From JBOGGX01 sp050744245 (GTDB taxonomy: Bacteria; Actinomycetota; Acidimicrobiia; Acidimicrobiales; JBOGGX01), in the NCBI GenBank assembly GCA_050744245.1, contig JBOGGX010000031.1:1-28296 (forward strand): 28,296 nucleotides of DNA. Direction: 5' to 3'. Below, one piece after another: positions 8,309-14,424 of the stretch. The notes under the pieces were generated by a model. The model saw only the letters and a list, made by a program, of their open reading frames with translations. It had not been told where the DNA came from and made no database searches. The translations under genes and the position numbers were made by a program. Numbering within the stretch: position 1 is the stretch's first letter; every line of letters begins with the position of its first letter.

Positions 8309-8943
8309 AACAGCGTTCCTTCCTCCAGTGCGACCCAGGCGCGGTCGGCCAGCAGCTCGTTGCTGCAGCCCCGGCTGGTCCCCGCGGGCAGATCCTCGCG
8401 ATCGAGCGGGTAGCGCAGACCCTCGGTGACGACGCCGACGGCCGGCCCGTTGACCGGCAGCAGGCTCAGGCGATCGCCCGGCCGGCCTTCGAAGGTCAGC
8501 TCGTCGCGGACCACGAAGACGCGGGCCCGACCGAGCACGGCCTCGATCACCAGGTCGGCGAACCTGGGGGCGGCCAGCAGCAGCAGGTTGGCCGCGAGCA
8601 TGTCGAGCCGCCCACCGGCGCCGCCGATCACGACGACGCGGCGGGCCCCGGCCCGGCGAGCCGCGTCGATGGCCAGCTCGAGGTCGATGGCGTCCTTCTC
8701 CTGCGGATGGCGTTCGATCCGGGTGCCCCGGCGCGCCGCGACCTCCACCGCCTCTGGATCGGCCGAGTCGAAGTCGCCGACGACCAGGTCGACCACGAGC
8801 CCGAGCTCGATGGCTCGGTCGAGCCCGGAGTCGGCCCCGATGACCAGGTCGACGTCGGCCGGACGAGGCAGACGGCCGCGCACCGTCGGGTCAACCGGAT
8901 CGCCCCCTGCGATCACGATCGCCGTGCGCGGTCTTGCGTCCAT
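8284..8943 (-). CDS. thiN: Thiamine pyrophosphokinase
   Basis: A 219-residue protein that transfers pyrophosphate from ATP to thiamine to give the cofactor TPP. The N-terminal half has the TPK motifs IAGGDPVD, VIGADSGLDRAIELGL and VVGDFDS; the middle has HPQEKDAIDLELAID and VIGGAGGRLDMLAANLLLL. The C-terminal ~60 residues are the beta-rich thiamine-binding part (EGRPGDRLSLLPVNGPAVGVVTEGLRYPL). The start at 8943 is set by GGAGGG a few bases upstream, which is itself part of the TPP riboswitch. As first gene of the operon it links uptake (ThiBPQ) to trapping of thiamine as TPP. Confidence 0.93.
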   Translation of the reverse strand: MDARPRTAIVIAGGDPVDPTVRGRLPRPADVDLVIGADSGLDRAIELGLVVDLVVGDFDSADPEAVEVAARRGTRIERHPQEKDAIDLELAIDAARRAGARRVVVIGGAGGRLDMLAANLLLLAAPRFADLVIEAVLGRARVFVVRDELTFEGRPGDRLSLLPVNGPAVGVVTEGLRYPLDREDLPAGTSRGCSNELLADRAWVALEEGTLLCVLPGSD

Positions 8944-9045
8944 GCTCCCTCCGCCGGCATTACCCGGTTCAGGTTCCACGGGTCGATGGCGCAACCGCCG
9001 TTCGGCGATGTGGCCACCCTCTCAGCCCGGCTGTCCCGAGCTCCC
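8944..9045 (-). promoter_or_regulatory. TPP riboswitch (THI element) controlling the thiamine operon
   Basis: On the minus strand the conserved blocks appear in order: GCTCGGGAC near 9040, GGCTGAGAGGG (about 9016-9027), then ACCTGAACCGGGTAATGCC and CGGAGGGA just before the thiN start. These are the pyrimidine- and pyrophosphate-sensing helices and the closing strand of the thi-box aptamer. The last block GGAGGGA doubles as the Shine-Dalgarno site of thiN, so ligand binding should hide the ribosome site and repress translation. The middle helix (P3 region) carries an extra GC-rich hairpin around GCCGAACGGC. Confidence 0.95.
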
Positions 9046-9155
9046 CTGGGTCGCTTGGTTGCTTCCTATCGGCCCGGCGGGCGCCGAGCCAGGACCATCG
9101 TACCCGCCGAGGCCAGCGCGGCTCACGTCCCGGCCGGACGGTAGGTTGGCCGACG

Positions 9156-10304
9156 ATGCGGCGTCAGCTGTTCGAGGACGAGCACCGGCTGTTCCGCGAC
9201 AGCGTGAGGAAGTTCGTCGAGACGGAGATGGTGCCCCACCACCTCGAGTGGGAGGAGGCGGGCATCGTGCCCCGGGCCGTGTTCCGCGCCGCCGGGGCCC
9301 TCGGTTTTCTCGGGATGGCGATCCCAGACGAGTACGGCGGTGGCGGTGTCGACGACTTCCGCTACAACCTGATCCTCAGCGAGGAGTTGCAGCGGGCCGG
9401 CGTCGGCGCGGCCGGGCTCGGGCTCACCCTCCACAACGACATCTGCCTTCCGTACTTCCTCGGCTACTCCAGCGAGGAGCAGAGGGACCGGTGGCTGCCG
9501 GGCATCGCCTCGGGCGAGCTCATCACCGCGGTCGCCATGACCGAGCCGGGCATGGGGTCGGACCTGGCGTCCATGGCCACCACGGCCGCAGCCGACGGCG
9601 TCCACTACGTCGTCAACGGCTCGAAGACGTTCATCACCAACGGCATCAACTCCGATCTCGTCGTCACCGCGGTCAAGACCGACCCGACCGCCCGCCACGC
9701 CGGCATCTCGCTGCTGGTGATCGAACGGGGCATGGAGGGGTTCGAGCGGGGCCGCAACCTGGAGAAGGTCGGCCTACACGCGCAGGACACGGCCGAACTG
9801 TTCTTCACCGACGTCCACGTGCCGGTGGCCAACCGATTGGGCGACGAGGGCCGTGGGTTCTACCAGCTCGTCGAGAACCTTCCGCAGGAACGCCTCTCGA
9901 TCGCGGGCGCGGGCGTGGCCGCGGCCCGCGCCGCCTTCGACTGGACGGTCGCCTATTGCCGGGAGCGCACGGCGTTCGGGCAGTCGATCGGGTCGTTCCA
10001 GGCCGTTCGCTTCGCCCTGGCCGAGATGGCCACCGAGATCGAGGTCGCCCAGGCCTTCCTCGACCGGTGTGTCGTGTCGCTCAACGACTCTGAGCTGTCG
10101 GCCGAGGACGCGGCCATGGCCAAGTGGTGGTGCACCGAGCTGCAGGGCCGGGTCACCGATCGGTGCGTCCAGCTCCACGGCGGGTACGGCTACATGCTGG
10201 AGTACCCGGTCGCCCGGGCCTGGGCCGACGCCCGTGTCACCCGCATCTACGGCGGGACGACCGAGATCATGAAGGAGATCATCGGCCGGTCGCTCGGTTT
10301 CTGA
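9156..10304 (+). CDS. Acyl-CoA dehydrogenase family flavoprotein
   Basis: A 382-residue protein with the three-part ACAD fold: N-terminal helical domain (residues ~1-115), middle beta domain with the FAD/substrate motif AVAMTEPGMGSDLASM and YVVNGSKTFITNG, and C-terminal helical domain ending RIYGGTTEIMKEIIGRSLG. It should oxidise an acyl-CoA to the 2,3-enoyl-CoA, passing electrons to ETF. The usual catalytic Glu of medium/short-chain enzymes (IYEGT) is Gly366 here; Glu245 in PQERLSIAG sits where the long-chain and isovaleryl-CoA branch carries its base. The chain length or branched substrate is not determined. The start is ATG 9156; the preceding ~95 bp separate it from the divergent riboswitch. 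Confidence 0.9.
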   Translation: MRRQLFEDEHRLFRDSVRKFVETEMVPHHLEWEEAGIVPRAVFRAAGALGFLGMAIPDEYGGGGVDDFRYNLILSEELQRAGVGAAGLGLTLHNDICLPYFLGYSSEEQRDRWLPGIASGELITAVAMTEPGMGSDLASMATTAAADGVHYVVNGSKTFITNGINSDLVVTAVKTDPTARHAGISLLVIERGMEGFERGRNLEKVGLHAQDTAELFFTDVHVPVANRLGDEGRGFYQLVENLPQERLSIAGAGVAAARAAFDWTVAYCRERTAFGQSIGSFQAVRFALAEMATEIEVAQAFLDRCVVSLNDSELSAEDAAMAKWWCTELQGRVTDRCVQLHGGYGYMLEYPVARAWADARVTRIYGGTTEIMKEIIGRSLGF

Positions 10305-10319
10305 GCCCGCCTCATTGAT

Positions 10320-10970
10320 TCACGAGTCGGCGGTGCGGTCGAGGAGGCGCTCGAGCCGGTCCAGCCGGCGGCGGAGCTCGGCCAGCTCGGCCTCGACCGC
10401 GTCGATCCGTCCGCCACGGGGCACGCGCCGCTCCTCACCCTCCGCCGGCGGCGGGGGTTCGGCGCTGAGGTCTGGCTCGCCCGACAGAAGGTGGGCCCAT
10501 CGGGCCTCCCGCTCGCCGGCGCGCCGCTCGAGCCGGATGGCGAAGGGCTCCGGGCTGCGTCCGGCCAGGGTGTCCAGGATCTCCTCGACCTCGTTCCCGT
10601 CGGCAAAGGGATGGTGGCGCTCGGCTCGGCTCCGCACCTCGCCGACGGTCTGGGGTCCGCGCACGATGAGCACGCTGAGCACGGCCAACTCCTGTGGTGA
10701 CAGCCGCCACCGTTCGTCGGCCGAGTGCCGGTAGCGGGTCGTGCGGCCACCGTGCGACGGGTGGACGAACCGCACCAGCCCCATCGACTTGAGCGACAGC
10801 AACGCGTTCTCGACCGTCCGGTCGTCGTAGGCCAGGACCGGATGGCGGTTCGTCGTCTGGTTGCACGCCAGCCGCAGGGTGTTGAGGCTGAGCGGGTAGC
10901 TGTCGGGGACCGTGGCCTCCTTCTCGATGAGGGAGCCGAGCACCCTGGCCTCCTCGGCGGTCAGCGCCAT
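10320..10970 (-). CDS. YceH/DUF480 family protein
   Basis: A 216-residue protein. The N-terminus LTAEEARVLGSLIEKEATVPDSYPLSLN followed by CNQTTNRHPVLAYDD is the hallmark of DUF480, which folds as two winged-helix domains. The second domain starts about residue 90 (LSPQELAVLSVLIVRGPQTVGEVRSR). The C-terminal ~40 residues (EAELAELRRRLDRLERLLD) are a coiled coil. Function is unknown in the family, although the fold suggests nucleic-acid binding. It converges on the acyl-CoA dehydrogenase gene with only 15 bp between the two stops, and no clear terminator hairpin is seen there. Confidence 0.88.
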   Translation of the reverse strand: MALTAEEARVLGSLIEKEATVPDSYPLSLNTLRLACNQTTNRHPVLAYDDRTVENALLSLKSMGLVRFVHPSHGGRTTRYRHSADERWRLSPQELAVLSVLIVRGPQTVGEVRSRAERHHPFADGNEVEEILDTLAGRSPEPFAIRLERRAGEREARWAHLLSGEPDLSAEPPPPAEGEERRVPRGGRIDAVEAELAELRRRLDRLERLLDRTADS

Positions 10971-11046
10971 GGTCCGGCAGCGTAGGCAACCCAGCGGCGC
11001 CGCGTGATTGGTCGGCCCACCGGCCTACGCTAGTTTTCGCTCTCCG

Positions 11047-11120
11047 GGGCGCATAGCTCAGTTGGTCAGAGCGCTGCCTTCACACGGCAGAGGTCCGCCG
11101 TTCGAGTCGGCGTGCGCCCA
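11047..11120 (+). tRNA. tRNA-Val (anticodon CAC)
   Basis: A full cloverleaf can be drawn: acceptor GGGCGCA/TGCGCCC with discriminator A at 11120, D-arm GCTC..GAGC, anticodon stem CTGCC/GGCAG with loop TTCACAC (CAC at 11081-11083), and a TTCGAGT T-loop. CCA is not encoded. The 3' half lies in the integrase reading frame on the other strand and is the presumed attachment site of the element to the right. Confidence 0.96.
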
Positions 11121-12313
11121 CCGTCTTCTCCCTGGTCAGAGGGTTGTGCGGGCTCGGCGACCAGCTCCAGTCGGGGTTGTGCCCCGCGAAGAACCCGCGA
11201 AAACCCGCGGCCCGCGTCGTCACCGTGTGACACGAGCCGCCCCCCAGCGAACGCATCGAGACGATCGAGCACGGCCGACTCGTGTCCCTCGTAGAGGTGG
11301 CCGTACCGGTCGAGGACGACGCTGACGCTGGTGTGGCCGGCCCAGGTGGCGATCTGCTTCGGGCTCGCCCCTGCGGCGATCCACAGCGAGACAGCCGTGT
11401 GGCGCAGGTCGTGAATCCGTACACCCTCGACGCCGGCGGCCCGAGTCGCCGGCGCCCAGAAGCGGCTTCGCCACGACCCGGCGCGCAGCACTCCGCCGTC
11501 GGCGCCGGCGAACACAAGCGACACGCCGGCGTCACCCGGGCTGAACCGCGTCAGGTGGTCGTCGAGCACCTCGAGGATGGAGGCGGGGATGGGAACCGTG
11601 CGCCGCCCCGCCCTGGTCTTGGGGGCACCCCACTGGATCATGCCGCGTACCTCGACCGCGTTCTCGGTCACCCGCGCCCGTCCTCGTCCGAGGTCGAGTG
11701 CAGCGCGGCGGAGCCCGGCGAGCTCGCTGAGGCGCAGCCCGCAGTAGGCGTCGAACAGGACGAGCGCCCGGTAGCGAGGGGCCATGGCCCCGGCGACGGC
11801 CGCGATCTCGTCGGGCGACAGGAACCGCATCTCCTCGCGCTCGATCCTCGGCAGAGGGATGCGCCGGCACGGGCTGTCGGCGATGAGGTTCGCATCAACC
11901 GCGGCGCGCAACACCTTGGCCAGCGTCTGGTACGCCTTGTGGACCGTGGCCGGCGCCAACCCGCTCCGGGTCAGCTCGACGACCCACGCCTTCACCTCGA
12001 GCGGTCCGATGGCGTCGAGGCGCACCGTTCCGAACGCGGGGAGGACGTGGGTCCGGAGGTAGGAGTCGTCCCTTGCCCTCGACGACGGTCGCAGATCGAC
12101 GGTCGTCGGCTGCCACGACGCGACCCAATCGCTGAGCCGAATGCGACCAGCGCGGGGATCACGCCATCGTCCCGCCTGCCGGTCGACGCCGAGTTGGTCG
12201 AGGAACCCCTGGGCGGTGCGTTTGGTCGGGAATCGCTTGGCGTGCTCCCGGCCGTCAGGACCGCGGTACCGGGCCTCGTAGCGGCCGGAGGACGTCTTCC
12301 GAATGTGAGTCAC
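11066..12313 (-). CDS. int: Tyrosine recombinase/integrase
   Basis: A 415-residue phage-type integrase. The N-terminal ~50 residues are an arm-binding-like domain (SGRYEARYRGPDGREHAKRF), residues ~60-150 a SAM-like core-binding domain, and ~165-345 the catalytic domain. Catalytic residues visible are Arg194 (CGLRLSELAGLR), Lys232 (PKTRAGRR), His301 and Arg304 (HDLRHT), His327 (GHTSV) and Tyr337 (LDRYGHLY). It should cut and join DNA at the tRNA-Val site. The last 18 codons read through the tRNA gene (TADLCRVKAAL is antisense tRNA), so the natural C-terminus would change on excision. Start is GTG, 10 bp after the stop of the regulator upstream, which implies a shared mRNA. Confidence 0.93.
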   Translation of the reverse strand: MTHIRKTSSGRYEARYRGPDGREHAKRFPTKRTAQGFLDQLGVDRQAGRWRDPRAGRIRLSDWVASWQPTTVDLRPSSRARDDSYLRTHVLPAFGTVRLDAIGPLEVKAWVVELTRSGLAPATVHKAYQTLAKVLRAAVDANLIADSPCRRIPLPRIEREEMRFLSPDEIAAVAGAMAPRYRALVLFDAYCGLRLSELAGLRRAALDLGRGRARVTENAVEVRGMIQWGAPKTRAGRRTVPIPASILEVLDDHLTRFSPGDAGVSLVFAGADGGVLRAGSWRSRFWAPATRAAGVEGVRIHDLRHTAVSLWIAAGASPKQIATWAGHTSVSVVLDRYGHLYEGHESAVLDRLDAFAGGRLVSHGDDAGRGFSRVLRGAQPRLELVAEPAQPSDQGEDGGRTPTRTADLCRVKAAL

Positions 12314-12323
12314 TGTCTGTCCG

Positions 12324-13094
12324 TCACTCTCTCGTCGTACTGGCTCGTTTGGTCTTCCGAATCCTTTCGCCGGCGGTGTCGCCTGGTGCCGTCTCGTCCT
12401 GGGCGGTGTCGGCTGTCGTCAGGTCGACGAGGTCGGGTGGCCGTCCGCCGCGGTAGGCGAAGTCGCTGTCGTTGGTCTTTTCGGCGATGAGCCCGCGAAT
12501 GCCGATCTGACGAAGGTGGTCGAACAGGGCGCCGAGCTCGTCGGCGGCCTTGTCGAGGCGGTCGGCGTGACTGTCGAGGAGGGCGAGGAGGATTTCTTTG
12601 CGGCGTTCCCGGTAGCTCCATTGGCGGGCGGGGCTGGGGACACCGGTGATGCGTTCGACGGTGGCCTCGACAGCGGTGGGGTCGGTGATGCCGAGGTCAC
12701 GAAGTCGGTCGTAAAGGGGTTCGAGCTGGTCGGGGCGGCCGAGGATCCACGTGTAGAGCTCGTCGACCTGGCGGGTGGTGGCCCGCATGAGGCGGTGGTC
12801 GCGGGGTGGGGGGAGGAGGAACCAGATGATGGGCAGGTCGAAGACCATTGCGAAGATCAACAACTCGTGGGCGTCGAACTCTCGGCGCCGGTCGCCGTCC
12901 CAGGCTCGCTCGACGGCGGACACGGCGGCCTGGGTGAGCCGCTGGCCGAGGTAGCGCTCGAGGCGGTCGGCGACGTCTTCTTGGGTCCAGCCTCGGAGCT
13001 CGCGAGCGGCCCGGAAGTTGTAGGCGACGACCTGGTTGAGGTCGACCTCGGGCGGCGGTGAGGGCGGCGGCTGCTTGCCAAGTCGTCGGGCCAC
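12324..13094 (-). CDS. XRE-like HTH regulator of the element
   Basis: A 256-residue protein from a GTG start. Residues ~20-75 (VVAYNFRAARELRGWTQEDVADRLE followed by TQAAVSAVERAW) form an XRE-type helix-turn-helix with an insertion. FDAHELLIFAMVFDLPIIWFLLPP then closes the domain, as in many actinobacterial XRE proteins. The rest is helical, charged and of unknown role, ending in a Lys/Arg tail. It lies directly upstream of int on the same strand, so control of integrase expression is the likely job. A TAGACT -10-like box ends 6 bases before the GTG, which suggests a leaderless mRNA. Confidence 0.8.
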   Translation of the reverse strand: MARRLGKQPPPSPPPEVDLNQVVAYNFRAARELRGWTQEDVADRLERYLGQRLTQAAVSAVERAWDGDRRREFDAHELLIFAMVFDLPIIWFLLPPPRDHRLMRATTRQVDELYTWILGRPDQLEPLYDRLRDLGITDPTAVEATVERITGVPSPARQWSYRERRKEILLALLDSHADRLDKAADELGALFDHLRQIGIRGLIAEKTNDSDFAYRGGRPPDLVDLTTADTAQDETAPGDTAGERIRKTKRASTTRE

Positions 13095-13131
13095 CTCACT
13101 AGTCTAAATCGTTCACGGCTTGTGGTGACAA
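13095..13131 (-). promoter_or_regulatory. Candidate promoter of the XRE-int operon, leaderless
   Basis: TAGACT at 13101-13106 lies 6 bases before the GTG start, and TTGTCA at 13126-13131 is a possible -35 with a rather long 19-bp spacer. Transcription would begin at or next to the start codon. Confidence 0.45.
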
Positions 13132-13182
13132 TGCTTGCAGGGGTGTTCACTAAATCGTCGGGGTTTTGGAGCGTTGCCGAGG

Positions 13183-13485
13183 TCAACGGATCTTGGAGGC
13201 CAAGCGGTCGATATCTCGGCGGAGGTCTTCGAGGATGGCGGCCGGGTCGTCGCCCGTGTGGCGAGCGGCGAGGGCGTCGGCGACGGCACGGCGGATCCAC
13301 TCGGACACGGTGAGGCCATCAGCACCGGCGAGAGCCTTGACGGCATCGACGACGTCGGGCGGGAAACGCACAGGGATCGATGAGGACAACGCCCGGCGCG
13401 AGATGACCCGGGTCCCGAGACGCTGGTTCGCGGGCTCGGCGTAGAACTCTGCAGCTTCCTGATCGGTCATCTTCGTCGTTGTCAT
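13183..13485 (-). CDS. Ribbon-helix-helix antitoxin
   Basis: A 100-residue protein. Residues ~35-73 (SIPVRFPPDVVDAVKALAGADGLTVSEWIRRAVADAL) form a ribbon-helix-helix DNA-binding domain with the beta strand IPVRF and two helices. The N-terminal ~30 residues (EFYAEPANQRLGTRV) and the C-terminal helix (PAAILEDLRRDIDRLASKI) would wrap the toxin or dimerise. The ATG at 13485 overlaps the toxin stop by 4 bp (ATGA), so it is translated from the same mRNA. A longer in-frame start exists upstream, but it would sit inside the toxin gene. Toxin-first order with an RHH antitoxin is the BrnT/BrnA arrangement. Confidence 0.8.
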   Translation of the reverse strand: MTTTKMTDQEAAEFYAEPANQRLGTRVISRRALSSSIPVRFPPDVVDAVKALAGADGLTVSEWIRRAVADALAARHTGDDPAAILEDLRRDIDRLASKIR

Positions 13486-13808
13486 CGGCTGTGCTCCCTG
13501 TAGAGGCGTTGCTGGCTCTGGTTCGCCGGATAGATCCCGATCGGCCGACATCTCGACCAGTCGCCGCGGCGCGGCGGTGCTAGCGGCACCTGGATCACCT
13601 CCCCGCCCGGCAGCGCGGCGATGAGGATCCAGTCGGCGGGACCGTCGGCCGCCGCCTCGGCGAACAACAGGTTGCCGTCACCCCACAGGTCGAGAAGGTC
13701 TGCGTCGGTGTGGCGAGAGTGCTTGGCGAGATGGGGTCGGTTGGCATCATCGATCTCGAAGGGATCGCTCGGGTCGAGGAGCTCGGGATCGAACCGCGCC
13801 CGGCTCAT
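13482..13808 (-). CDS. BrnT-like toxin of a type II toxin-antitoxin pair
   Basis: A 108-residue protein. The stretch FEIDDANRPHLAKH recalls the BrnT start (Asp..Asn..LxKHG), followed by DADLLDLWGD, a central strand pair (DWILIAALPGGEVIQVPLAPP), and a final CRPIGIYPANQSQQRLYREH that mirrors the BrnT 'R-pattern-ERR.Y' end. BrnT is a ribonuclease-like toxin with a RelE-type fold; activity here is inferred from this weak similarity and from the coupled RHH gene. Other small-toxin families are possible. The ATG is almost at the promoter, so the mRNA is probably leaderless. Confidence 0.65.
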   Translation of the reverse strand: MSRARFDPELLDPSDPFEIDDANRPHLAKHSRHTDADLLDLWGDGNLLFAEAAADGPADWILIAALPGGEVIQVPLAPPRRGDWSRCRPIGIYPANQSQQRLYREHSR

Positions 13809-13845
13809 GTAGAACGAGTGTAGAACACGATGTCGCTCTCGGCAA
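13808..13845 (-). promoter_or_regulatory. Toxin-antitoxin promoter with tandem operator boxes
   Basis: TTGCCG (13840-13845), a 17-bp spacer and TACACT (13817-13822) make a good sigma-70-type promoter ending 8 bases before the toxin ATG. The plus strand carries TGTAGAAC twice, at 13808-13815 and 13819-13826, an 11-bp period covering the -10 box. This is what an autoregulating RHH antitoxin would bind. Confidence 0.6.
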
Positions 13846-13947
13846 CATCCCTGGCTGCATCGGTTTTGGCTTTTGGAGACAGTGCGCTCAGGCGCTCACC
13901 TGATACGGTGTCTGAGCATTGCGAGGATGACGTGGAGGTTGTGAGCA

Positions 13948-14310
13948 GTGGGCGATCGGCTGCCGGCGCTGTTGACGGTGGAGGAGGCGGGGGGTGTGCT
14001 GCGCGTCGGGCGCACCAAGGCCTACGCGATGGCTCGGGAGTGGCGGGACAGCGGGGGTCGGTCGGGGCTACCGGTGATCGATCTCGGTCACGTGTTGCGG
14101 GTGCCCCGCCGGGCGTTGGAGGACCTGATCGGCGCCAGCTTGGATGACGTCCCGGCTCCGGATGCATCGGCGCACGGCAGCGACCCGTCCGAAGAGCCGA
14201 TGCCGGCACCGGTGGGCACGGCGTCGCCGACTCCGAGACGACCGTTCCGTCACCGACATGACGACGCCTCCGGTCAGCCCAACCTGTTCGACTCCCCCAC
14301 CGCGAGCTGA
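13948..14310 (+). CDS. Excisionase-like MerR/HTH_17 DNA-binding protein
   Basis: A 120-residue protein starting at a GTG with GGAGG at 13934-13938. Residues 5-60 (LPALLTVEEAGGVLRVGRTKAYAMAREW, then GLPVIDLGHVLRVPRRALEDLIG) are a typical excisionase/HTH_17 winged helix. The C-terminal ~55 residues are low-complexity Pro/Ser/Ala/His and probably disordered. In such elements the protein bends att DNA to favour excision or acts as a transfer regulator. It is divergent from the toxin-antitoxin genes and 114 bp ahead of the relaxase gene. Confidence 0.75.
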   Translation: MGDRLPALLTVEEAGGVLRVGRTKAYAMAREWRDSGGRSGLPVIDLGHVLRVPRRALEDLIGASLDDVPAPDASAHGSDPSEEPMPAPVGTASPTPRRPFRHRHDDASGQPNLFDSPTAS

Positions 14311-14366
14311 CCCCGCCCCGATGATCTCGACCCGGTTCGCTTCCGGCCCTTCACCGGCAGACACTT

Positions 14367-14385
14367 GCCAGCCCTGCGGGCTGGC
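14367..14385. repeat. 8-bp perfect hairpin upstream of the relaxase (possible oriT hairpin)
   Basis: GCCAGCCC (14367-14374) and GGGCTGGC (14378-14385) pair around a TGC loop, 40 bp before the relaxase start. MobF relaxases nick next to such hairpins, usually close to their own gene. A transcription attenuator is the alternative; no nic consensus is identified. Confidence 0.35.
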
Positions 14386-14424
14386 GTTCCCGGTCGGAGG
14401 CGCCGTGTCGGGTGGTGCCGTTTC

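Noticed and set aside
11840..11870. CGGCAGAGG word resembling part of tRNA-Val, as a possible second att site
   Set aside because: Only nine bases match and they lie inside the integrase coding frame; chance similarity in GC-rich DNA.
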